Below, piece after piece: positions 39,001 through 46,952 of a stretch of 56,475 bases of DNA. The translations under genes were made by a program, and so were the position numbers. Below the pieces are notes generated by a model. The model searched no databases, was not told the DNA's origin, and worked only from the letters and a program-made list of their open reading frames with translations. Within the stretch, counting starts at the first letter, position 1. Each line of letters opens with the position of its first letter. This DNA comes from Chromera velia. Lineage: Eukaryota > Sar > Chromeraceae. The stretch spans positions 1-56,475 of the forward strand of contig JAHBMJ010000111.1 in the NCBI GenBank assembly GCA_018398765.1. The letters run 5' to 3'.

Positions 39001-41991
39001 AAGTAATTTGTTCGTCCCCCTCCTGCCTTCCCCAATCCCCAATTTCTTTCTGTCTTCACATTACCTTAATTATTTCTGTTGGGATCCTCCTTCTAACATA
39101 TCTCTCTTTCCCTTTCCTTGTTTGTTTGTTTGTTTCTTCCCTTTTTTCAGCTTGAGAAGGTAGCGCGAGGAAGGCACGGGTCCTGGGCGGAGGCACTGAG
39201 AAGGACCACGTCCCGGGACCCCAACGCGAAGCTGCCAATGCCTGTGCCGGGGTCCGCTCCAGGTGGTATTGCCGGGGCCCCCGAGGCCCCCCGAGTTCTG
39301 ACGTTCTCTGAATTCCGTCAGTTCGTCACAGGACTCGCAGATCCCCCCGGTAGCATTGCAGAACCCGAAATATTAAGGCTCTGGAGGGCAGGGGAGAAGG
39401 ACAGACAGGGCCGCCTCCTGTTGGACGAATTTGTCCAAAGAATGGAGAACGAACAAATGCGTTTCGGGACCGGGAGATACAGAGACCCCCGATCGCTTCC
39501 ACAATTCGGCCATGCGGGTCCAAATCTCCAAGCAGGTGCCCCCTTTGCACCTGCAGCGGCACAGCTGGACGTCGGGGGGCTCCCTGGTAGGCAGTGGGGG
39601 AATCCGACGCCTGGGTTGTTTGCCTCACCAGGCGGGGGCATGGGGGTGCCTGGTATGCCCATATCATCTGCACAGGCAACGCCCCGGGTTGATGCCCCGG
39701 TGTTGCAGGAGATTGAGAGACAGCGTGCACAGTCAAATGCAGTGAGGGGTGAGTGCCTCGAGGTTACATTAGAGGATCTTGTGTTGTACAAAATTTGGAG
39801 GGCAATTTCCTCAGGGGGGGCGGCGTCCTCCACAGCTGTTGCCTCGGCATTCGGTCAGATTAGTGGGGCGTCTGGGTCGATGGATTTTCAGGGTTTCTCT
39901 TCTGCCTCTGAGCGTTTGCGTCTTCGTCTGTCTGACACTGAGATCAAGGCAGTCTTCCGAGCAGTCGACTCGACCGAACAGGGCGTGTTGAGTGCGTCCG
40001 AGCTCGGGAAGACTTTGCAAGAAAAAGTACTCGACCGAAGTTTGCATGTCAGGCTGGAAACATGGGCAAGAGACACAGCCGCAGAAATTGCGCGTGTCTC
40101 ACGTTTTGCCACCGATTTACCTGATCGGCTTGCCCAGGGGGGGACTCTCGTGGATGCGTTGCGGTGGATTGACAGAGGCGCAGTTGGAAGAGTCTCTGAT
40201 CCCCAGCTGTGTGAAGCCATCCGACATATCGGGTGCAGCCTCAGCGAGAGGCAAATCCACCAACTAGCCTCGATGTGCGATCGAAGACCCGACGGCACCC
40301 TCGGTGTAGGTGATTTCCTCGCTTTTGTCGGTGCTTATGCGGAACAGCACGGAAAAGCCTTCAGTCAGAGCGGGGGGATGACCCTCGTGCTCCCAGAGTT
40401 TGCCGACGGCTCGTGGCTGGACCCCCTGACCTCGGGGAGTTTGCAGGGCACTGTCGCGTTCTTTGCAAACACTCTGACAGGTCCCGCGGCCACAAAACGG
40501 GAAATTGACAAAGCCTTTCAAGAGGCAGACCAGACCCGGAGCGGGTCAGTCTCCCCAAGTGCCTTCGCGTCCATCATTCGGGAGTATTGGCCGTCCGCAT
40601 CGAACTCGGACGTTGCACAACTTTCGCGTCTCGCACCCCCTGCGCAACAAACGGGAAGCTATGTATCCCACAGTTATGGTCCGTTCCTTTCCGCAATAAA
40701 GGAATACCTCTTGTCTCCCGACACCTGTGTATTCTTCCCACGACCCTTCGTCAGTGGGGGTGTTGTCAGAGACGATGTAGAGGAGAAACGACGAACGGCC
40801 ATTGCGTGTGGGGACATTCATCGGGCGATGGCACGGAGCCAATGTCGTCTGGAGGATGTGCTGCTGCGATGCGCAGAGACAGCCATCGAGCTTCCATGCG
40901 GGTGCCCGCTGTCAGTCAACCGTTTCTCCTTCATCGACGCACTCCGGAGACTCCCCCCCTCGTCAGACGAACAGTTGCCCAGAGAAGAGTCCATTGCCAG
41001 ACTTCTCTCCCTGGCACTCACTGATGATTCTCAACTTCTGAATGGCCCAGAGCTACTCGGAAGATTCCGAAAGCTGATGACAGAAGCCGTAGACGAACGT
41101 CCACCAGGTTCTGTGATCTCTGGTCTCCCCAGACCACCTCTCATTGCTTCTTCCGTCCCTCAAATCATGCAGCCCATTCCCCCACCCCACTCGACCCAGC
41201 CTGCTGCCGCAAACCCCAACTATCTTCTTCCCTCACCAGCCCTCGGTTTGGGGGCTCCGTCTCCGTCTCCCATGCACAGACTTGACGTTCCCCCCTCACC
41301 CCCTCTTGAGGGTCCATTCAGCGCTCCTCAGGCTGCCAGCAGCGGCCCATTAGCACCCGCCCCCTTCGCCAGTCCCCTCTTTGCAGCTGCGGGAGGGTAC
41401 GCAGACCCACTCTCGCCGTCGATGCATCAAATCGCCCAGTCGCCAGAGACGGCAGTGGAGCACAGACCGCCCCCCCCCCTTCCCGTAACAGTACAACAGC
41501 GACTTGCGGAGTCCCCCCTGTCACTTCAGCAGATGATGAACCTGCAACAGCGCCTGCAGGCAACAGACAGAGGGAGATCTGGTGTGGTCCCGTTCGACCG
41601 TCTCTGTGCCGAAATGGAGGCTGCCGGGATTTTCGTGCCAGTCCGAGAGATAGACCACTTGAAGACCTGGTGCATGAATGCAGGCACTCAGAGACGGAAC
41701 GATGGGTACGTCGAGTATGATCCTTTCATCGCGGCACTCGATGAGATTCGGGCGCGGTCTAGGGGAAGGGGGGGAGGTGCAGGCAGCGCGGTTNNNNNNN
41801 NNNNNNNNNNNNNNNNNNNNNNNNNNNNNNNNNNNNNNNNNNNNNNNNNNNNNNNNNNNNNNNNNNNNNNNNNNNNNNNNNNNNNNNNNNNNNNNNNNNN
41901 NNNNNNNNNNNNNNNNNNNNNNNNNNNGGCAGCCACGCCGAGGAGCGCCGGTCCGGAACCGTTTCCGGGCTACCAGAAGGTGGGTGGATGA
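18788..41991 (+). CDS. Giant RPGRIP1-like protein with C-terminal EF-hand array, 35 exons
   Basis: Exons: 18788-19493, 19827-20368, 20770-21000, 21222-21469, 21766-21820, 22103-22183, 22337-22501, 22805-22979, 23214-23286, 23518-24118, 24404-24635, 24834-25402, 25762-25902, 26209-26444, 26730-26987, 27244-27730, 28043-28299, 28579-28960, 29239-29425, 29691-29914, 30159-30533, 30913-31085, 31363-31551, 31727-31894, 32144-32779, 33083-33535, 33865-34149, 34534-34876, 35208-35584, 35803-36072, 36294-36792, 37174-37335, 37625-38218, 38589-38756 and 39151-41991. All junction phases agree; the sum is 4,461 codons including a 134-N gap. Order: disordered N-terminus, coiled coils (about 275-760), C2 (about 905-1055), RPGRIP1-type C2 (about 1105-1290), EF-hands from about 1345 on. 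RPGRIP1 proteins scaffold the ciliary transition zone and are normally about 1,300 residues. Exon 14 carries both the last C2 strand and the first EF-hand, so the join is not a gap between two genes. The start could also be the ATG ten codons later. Confidence 0.8.
19827..23830 (+). other. Coiled-coil region of the RPGRIP1-EF protein (exons 2-10)
   Basis: After an Arg/Ser/Pro-rich leader, the segment QYEDENIALKRQIVEYEESI resembles the conserved first coil of RPGRIP1L (Asp-Glu-Asn-x-x-Leu-Lys). Heptad-rich helices follow in exon 3 (SALRAQLEVEREALSEL), exon 4 (RLRELEEQVQEARLLKSEAE), exon 7 (KALEDLHEKNRELKELHRE), exon 9 and early exon 10. Membrane segments are absent. Confidence 0.65.
21624..21652 (+). 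repeat. (GTAT)n microsatellite
   Basis: TATG tetranucleotide repeat inside intron 4 of the giant gene. Confidence 0.85.
23960..26260 (+). other. Tandem C2 domains of RPGRIP1 type (exons 10-14)
   Basis: First C2: LSLVSVEFFDFDVSTSQ, the exon 11 strands SLRLQLSLLLND and ACSLRLGDLLS, then WVDYKLRLRNPLLPAE, matching the RPGRIP1L ending Tyr-x-Ile-Arg-Leu-Arg. Second C2: CVLVVCVASCLDL, LRPYVSYEIPG, EGLQLVVFDDSNQ, IGLLGETRVFLHPLLLNHRA, DDFFPLRDPQTG and GSVHVQIRWREASL. The order and spacing fit the RPGRIP1 C-terminal C2 (strand, Phe-Asp-Asp, Ile-Gly-x-x-x-Val-x-Leu, final Gly-x-Ile-x-Val-x-x-x-Trp). Acidic calcium-binding loops of classical C2 domains are largely absent. Confidence 0.75.
26176..26205 (+). 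repeat. (GT)n tract serving as the 3' splice tract before exon 14
   Basis: A GT repeat runs to within a few bases of the TTCAG acceptor of exon 14, replacing the usual pyrimidine tract. Confidence 0.8.
26973..27085 (+). repeat. Duplicated exon 15 end and splice donor
   Basis: A 49-bp segment at 26973-27022, holding the last codons of exon 15 and its donor (AAGTCAGC), is repeated at 27037-27085 with a few changes, including an equivalent donor. Use of the second donor would add 64 bases and shift the frame. Confidence 0.8.
29949..29997 (+). repeat. (TTTC)n-(GTTT)n compound microsatellite
   Basis: Inside intron 20 of the giant gene; TTTC repeat followed by GTTT repeat. Confidence 0.85.
30618..30715 (+). 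repeat. (TACA)n and (GA)n microsatellites
   Basis: TACA/TACG repeats followed by GAGATA and GA runs, inside intron 21 of the giant gene. Confidence 0.85.
32828..33022 (+). repeat. (CT)n, (CTAT)n, (TA)n, (CT)n, (GT)n microsatellite cluster
   Basis: Nearly the whole of intron 25 of the giant gene is dinucleotide and tetranucleotide repeat: CT and CTAT at 32828-32871, TA at 32875-32901, CT at 32969-32994, GT at 32995-33022. Confidence 0.9.
41794..41927. other. Assembly gap (134 N)
   Basis: A run of 134 N inside the last exon of the giant gene. The reading frame on the right (PRSAGPEPFPGYQK then stop) is continuous only if the gap size is right, so the C-terminal 21 residues are uncertain. A donor-like GTGGGT follows the CAGAAG codons, so another exon is also possible. 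Confidence 0.98.
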
Positions 41992-42160
41992 TGGAGATCG
42001 AATCTCGGTATTTTGACACATAATGTGATGTTGAAAGCCCACATAGATGATGAATGGCAATACTCGCACATGACTGTCAAGAATTCACTTAAATCGTCCT
42101 TTGAATGCTGTTTCACTCTACTTTTATTCATGTGGCAGCTCTCCAAGTCATTCTTTTTTA

Positions 42161-42695
42161 TAGGGGTCTAGATACGGGGGGGGGGTGGCGTAGTATATAG
42201 AGACGTGCCTAGGGGCTACGCCTTAAGGGCGTTGTATATAAAGGCGTTTTGCCCTAAGGGCAACGCCCCTAGGATGTTGCATTATATGTAGAAGGTTTTA
42301 GCAAGCTATGCCTCTTTATTGACAAAAAAATGAATTGAACTCACAAAAGCTCACAAATAATGATATGGTGGTAGTCACTATACTAGTAGTCAGTTTACAT
42401 CAGTCTACACCATTCTACACCTTTTTTTCTAGAGCAGCAATCCTTTGAAATTAATCAGAGTTATAGAAGAAGGTCCTTACCGGCATGCAGGTCTGAATTA
42501 AACGGCTCTTAAAGGCTCTTAGGAAGGCTCATGTATAGAGTGGGAAAGCGCCCTCCTAATGCCTCACTACACCCCTATATGGGCATTGTATATAGCTATC
42601 GGCCGAAGGCCGACGCCCCCCTCCCGAGGCGCTATATATATGCAACGCCTACAACACCCCCTCATAGGGTGTTGTGATAGCAATTCTAGACCCCT
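42161..42695. mobile_element. 535-bp MITE with terminal inverted repeats and 11-bp target duplication
   Basis: The left end TAGGGGTCTAGA is the exact inverse of the right end TCTAGACCCCT plus the next A. Flanks are the perfect direct repeat ATTCTTTTTTA at 42150-42160 and 42696-42706. There is no coding capacity. The interior is full of short hairpins, for example at 42243-42268 (GGCGTT/AACGCC around GCCCTAAGGGC) and 42650-42674 (CAACACCC/GGGTGTTG). A 9-11 bp duplication is typical of Mutator-like elements; the family assignment is only suggested. Confidence 0.85.
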
Positions 42696-42706
42696 ATTCT
42701 TTTTTA

Positions 42707-43440
42707 AAAGGTAGAAAAAAGTTTTAATTAATAAAAGATGTATTGTAATTCTTAATTTAGTTTTTAATTAACGTAGCCATTCAAGTTTAGGTGCTAGTAT
42801 GTGTACATTTTGTAAATCATGTGTTGCCAGTGACTTTTAATCTTTTACTTACTTTGTCCCTCCTGTCCAGTCACCTTATGGCGTCCAGACAGAAGGTAAC
42901 GCGAGGATAAGAACCCTAGGGAAAGTTTAGAGAAGGAATGTGAGCAACACTCAGTCAGACAACAGTTTATCTAGCAGTTTAGCTGAGTTTACAGAAGGTT
43001 TGGCTCTATATCAGTTAATGTTGTGTTCCGCCGCACTGAGTGGTTGCCCCGGCATGCACACTGTGGTACGCACAGGCACCGCGTGGTCCAGGGGCCCCGG
43101 TGAAAGCAAATTGTCCGACGGATCAATTATTCACTCTAATTCCCTTCAGTAGCAGATCGTAACGTTTGTGTTCTATTGAGCTCTAAGACTCTTGCTCGAC
43201 AGTCCCTAGACTCTATAACGGCCGATTCATCTTATGTCATTCACGCTAGCCATATTCTGCTGTACACTTCAGTTAAAGCTCTAATGTGATCTAGGATTCC
43301 AATCAGCTGGCCTATATACATGACTAGCTTCACAGAGTAATTTATAATTAAAGATAGACTTAAAGCGCTGGTAATGTAAAGTGATTCAGCTAAGCTATAC
43401 CACTAGGGCTACTAGCTAAGCACTCAAGCGAAAGGGTGCT
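42707..43440. other. Intergenic stretch, no gene seen
   Basis: AT-rich near the MITE, then mixed sequence. A 70-codon frame at 42940-43152 has no recognisable features. It is the 3' flank of the TIR-TPR gene. Confidence 0.4.
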
Positions 43441-43449
43441 GAGACCACC

Positions 43450-44800
43450 CAACCTGGTGTCAGCAGGCTGGTGAACTCCGTAAAAGGCTTCTCAAAGATG
43501 CTTCTCGGCCCCCTGCAGGTCACCCTGAGCCTGCAACAGACTTCCCAAATTATTGATTGAAGCGAGGGTGTCAGGATGTCTATCCCCCAACGTCTGACGC
43601 CTCACCTCAAGGGCCTCTCAAAGGAGCTTCTCTGCCCCCTTCAGGTCACCCTGATCGTTCAGCAGCATCCCCAAATGGTTGATTGATATGAGGGTGTGAG
43701 GATGTCTGTCCCCCAACGTCTGACGCCTCACCTCAAGGGCCTCTCGAAGGAGCTTCTCTGCCCCCTGCAGGTCACCCTGATCGTTCAGCAGCATCCCCAA
43801 ATGGTTGATTGATATGAGGGTGTGAGGATGTCTATCCCAAAACGTCTGACGCCTCACCTCAAGGGCCTCTCGAAGGAGCTTCTCTGCCCCTGCCAGGTCA
43901 CCCTGAGCCTTCAACAGCAACCCTAAATTATTGATTGAAGCGAGGGTGTGAGGATGTCTATCCCCCAACGTCTGACGCCTCACCTCAAGGGCCTCTCAAA
44001 GGAGCTTCTCTGCCCCCTGCAGGTCACCCTGATCGTTCAGCAGCATCCCCAAATGGTTGATTGATATGAGGGTGTGAGGATGTCTATCCCCCAACGTCTG
44101 ACGCCTCACCTCAAGGGCCTCTCGAAGGAGCTTCTCTGCCCCCTGCAGGTCACCCTGATCGTTCAGCAGCATCCCCAAATGGTTGATTGATATGAGGGTG
44201 TGAGGATGTCTATCCCCCAACGTCTGACGCCTCACCTCAAGGGCCTCTCGAAGGAGCTTCTCTGCCCCCTGCAGGTCACCCTGATCGTTCAGCAGCATCC
44301 CCAAATGGTTGATTGATATGAGGGTGTGAGGATGTCTATCCCCCAACGTCTGACGCCTCACCTCAAGGGCCTCTCGAAGGAGCTTCTCTGCCCCCTGCAG
44401 GTCACCCTGATCGTTCAGCAGCATCCCCAAATGGTTGATTGATATGAGGGTGTGAGGATGTCTATCCCCCAACGTCTGACGCCTCACCTCAAGGGCCTCT
44501 CGAAGGAGCTTCTCTGCCCCCTGCAGGTCACCCTGATCGTTCAGCAGCATCCCCAAATGGTTGATTGATATGAGGGTGTGAGGATGTCTATCCCCCAACG
44601 TCTGACGCCTCACCTCAAGGGCCTCTCGAAGGAGCTTCTCTGCCCCCTGCAGGTCACCCTGATCGTTCAGCAGCATCCCCAAATGGTTGATTGATATGAG
44701 GGTGTGAGGATGTCTATCCCCCAACGTCTGACGCCTCACCTCAAGGGCCTCTCGAAGGAGCTTCTCTGCCCCCTGCAGGTCACCCTGATCCTGCAACAGC
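43450..44800 (-). repeat. 126-bp tandem repeat encoding TPR units
   Basis: About ten to eleven head-to-tail 126-bp units, several apparently identical at nucleotide level. Units past the first stop (43995-43450) continue in the same frame and are interrupted again by TGA at 43618-43620 and 43492-43494. Confidence 0.93.
43492..43995 (-). pseudogene. TPR units beyond the first stop
   Basis: In-frame continuation of the TPR array: [19 protein letters not shown], then LLLKAQGDLAGAEKLL. It includes a unit with QTFWDRHPHTL and ends in degenerate sequence ([17 protein letters not shown]). Without the TGA codons it would extend the protein by about four units. These units are more diverged from each other than the upstream ones. 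Confidence 0.7.
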
Positions 44801-46235
44801 AACCCCAAATTGTTGAGAAGGGTTGACCCCTTCGGACCCTTCCGTTTCCTGTCTGTCAGCCCCTCAACTGCCCTCTGGCCCTGTTCTACCAACCACTTTC
44901 GCAAGGCATCGCACGCGGTCGCAGTCACAGTACCCAATCCCCCCTGCAACCCCTCCACCTTCCCAAGGATATACTCCCTGTCTTCTACCTTGCTGATTTG
45001 TGCTTCTTCCGCATTCAGCCCTGCAACCATACCCGCAATTTTATCAAAATTGTTCAGAAGAAGATCTGTGAAGCCCTTTGTGTCGGAAGGGCTGAGCACG
45101 ACGTGTAACTCGCACCCCTTTCCCAGCGCGGTGACAATTTCGAACATGCACCACGCCCGCGTCATTGCACCGGGGCCCGAACGGACCCAATCGGCCGGAG
45201 GCTCTCCCTTTGACGGGAGCAGAAACGGATGGTTGGGGGCTTTCCATTTTCCTCTCAGGGGGGAGCAGTACAAGAGAAGCTCGGAGACGGAGGCAAGGGC
45301 GTCGTCGAAAATTCTGTCTGTGTCCTCCTTGCGGGCGGCACACCCTTGAGGGTCGCTGGTCTTTGTGATTGAGGGGTCGCGGTACACTCCCGCCAATAAA
45401 TTCTGGGAAGCACAGAACATATCCACCCACAGATAACTTCTTCCCCTCTAGAGCAGCTATCTGATCAATTAGGGAGTCGAGCATGTCCCCCAACGATGTG
45501 CCCGTCCAGGAATATGAAAAGAAGCAGTTCGCCTTGCTCACAAGCGACTGCATCTCATGGACCTGTCTCCCCTGTTTCTCCCCCTCCAATATAAGGCTCT
45601 CTGACAGAGAGAGACCAGTAGACACCGTCAGCGCACACACACTTGCCTTAAAATCTGGGGCCTTGCACAAGTCCCCCATCACCCTCTCCAGCCCTTTGTG
45701 CCTAGAGAAGAACTCTCTGACTGCTCGGAGGAGCTCGAGGCTCAGGCCCCTGCCATCTGAGGTCACTCTCTCCGCATGCTTCTGAACGGGAAGGGGGACC
45801 TTCGTGCGGTTCCGAAGGAGGCTCTCCAGGAGATTCAACGCCAGAGAGTCAGGGGATACACCTGTAAGGAAGTGGGAGCAGGAAGGCACACAATTTGGGT
45901 ATATATTTCACAGTTTGCTGTCGGCGGCAGGCTCCTTTCGTTCACTCTTGCATGCATACGTTGCTCTGGTCTCGGAGGATTCTTAAGTAAGTAAGTATTG
46001 GCTCGAGAGGTCTCGCGGAAAACCGAGTAATAATATAATATCTGCTTCCAGAGACTAGCGGTACATGCATTACACCCTTTGTGCGGACAGTCTTCATTTG
46101 CTGGTAGGCAGCTACCGAGCTTCTATTGCGACTCTGAACTGGCCGTGCAATTGACCGACCTGTGGAACTCGCCGGAAGAACGACTGCTCCCTGAGCGCTG
46201 ACTGTTGCCCTCGAAGAGGAAGCTCCACAGCCCAT
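43996..46235 (-). CDS. TIR-like/TPR (kinesin-light-chain-type repeat) protein, frameshifted
   Basis: Exon 1 is 46235-46076 and exon 2 is 45861-43996, phase 1. The protein starts MGCGASSS, a classic N-myristoylation plus palmitoylation signal, suggesting membrane attachment. A TIR-like domain follows: CFFSYSWTGTSLGDMLDSLI, YLWVDMFCASQN, SVSELLLYCSPL and MTRAWCMFEIVTALGKG. The C-terminal part is 42-residue TPR units ([20 protein letters not shown], then LGDRHPHTL and SINHLGMLLNDQ), six full copies before TGA at 43996-43998. A single extra T near 45436 breaks the frame between IAALEGKK and YLWVDMF; the exon sum is 2,026 nt, one over a whole number of codons. Related proteins act as sensors or scaffolds; the role here is unknown. 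It is either a young pseudogene or carries an assembly error. Confidence 0.72.
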
Positions 46236-46952
46236 CGCGAAGAGAGGGAGTTCTGTGTCTGTCTGGCTGTTCTACAGCTACTGGTACACTTCACAAGCTC
46301 TTCAGAAAAAACACAGCGAACCAGGAAGGCAAAGGTATTAATACATGTGCTCGAAAAGGTCAGAACACTGTTACGGTCACATCGAAGGTCAGGCAAAAAA
46401 ATGACACGTTTGTATATATGTATAGGCGGATATACTGACATTCATATCACTTTGAGGCCCCTGCCCATAGGAAATTAAAGAGCACAGAAGAAGAAGACAG
46501 GTCTGCAATCTTTCAGAGTTGCTGCTTCAATGTCTGCTGTTCAACGGACCACGTACGTTAGGAGATGCATATATAGCTCTGTAGGGCATGCGCATTAATT
46601 GCATGCATGCATGTTCGCGCATGAAGTGCATGCAGCGCGCGCGCATGACGAGCGATTCCATGCATGAGGGGCACTTACGAAAAAATGAATTTCACTCAGC
46701 TCTGACGTCTCCACGGTCTGCTGGTCGCGCCCGTTGTCATCTTGCTCATATGTTAATATATGATCTTAATTTGATCGAATGTTGCGTTTGTGTAGCGGGG
46801 AGCCGTGACACTACAATGTCGTAATGTTTCCTCCAGGCCTTTATCAGACTTGTCATAATTGAAACTCACTGCTGTTTGTCTCTCACATTCATGCTGTTCT
46901 CCGATTACCTTAGAGGACTGCACAAACGCTGATCGATCCGAGGGCGGTGCCG
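46236..46952. promoter_or_regulatory. Divergent promoter region between TIR-TPR and translocator genes
   Basis: A 717-bp interval between start codons of opposite genes. The block 46588-46660 is dense in GCATGCAT, GTGCATGCAGC and GCGCGCGC words. TGCATGCA is a known binding sequence of some apicomplexan ApiAP2 factors; relevance here is inferred. An upstream exon of either gene is not excluded. Confidence 0.45.

Larger units (their letters stand above)
26400..41991 (+). other. EF-hand array of the giant protein (exons 14-35)
   Basis: About forty EF-loop-like segments by eye. Near-canonical loops include DTNRNGTLELDD, DKNRSGSISARE, DVSKDGSLALDE, DDDASGLISITE, DKGMDGRVDVQE, DKDQSGSVDWQE, DTDGSGWLNRDE, DEDGDRELSKME, DKNVSNSIDYRD, DKDGSGMVSNEE, DKDFAGRMDFFE, DTDEDGKLSQRE, DNDRNGHLNLEE and DRDGSGVLSMAE. 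Many others have lost acidic ligands (for example DQRRRGLISERD, DLAGDRATVTYRD, DRRPDGTLGVGD) and are probably structural. A Pro-rich linker lies at about 41100-41520, followed by a last degenerate pair. Similarity to calcyphosine-like EF-hand proteins is general only. Confidence 0.8.

Noticed and set aside
42940-43152. Small 70-codon frame near the MITE
   Set aside because: No splice, domain or composition support; expected by chance.
43450-44800. CRISPR-like array (regular repeat)
   Set aside because: The 126-bp units are contiguous with no unique spacers and encode TPR motifs; eukaryotic context.
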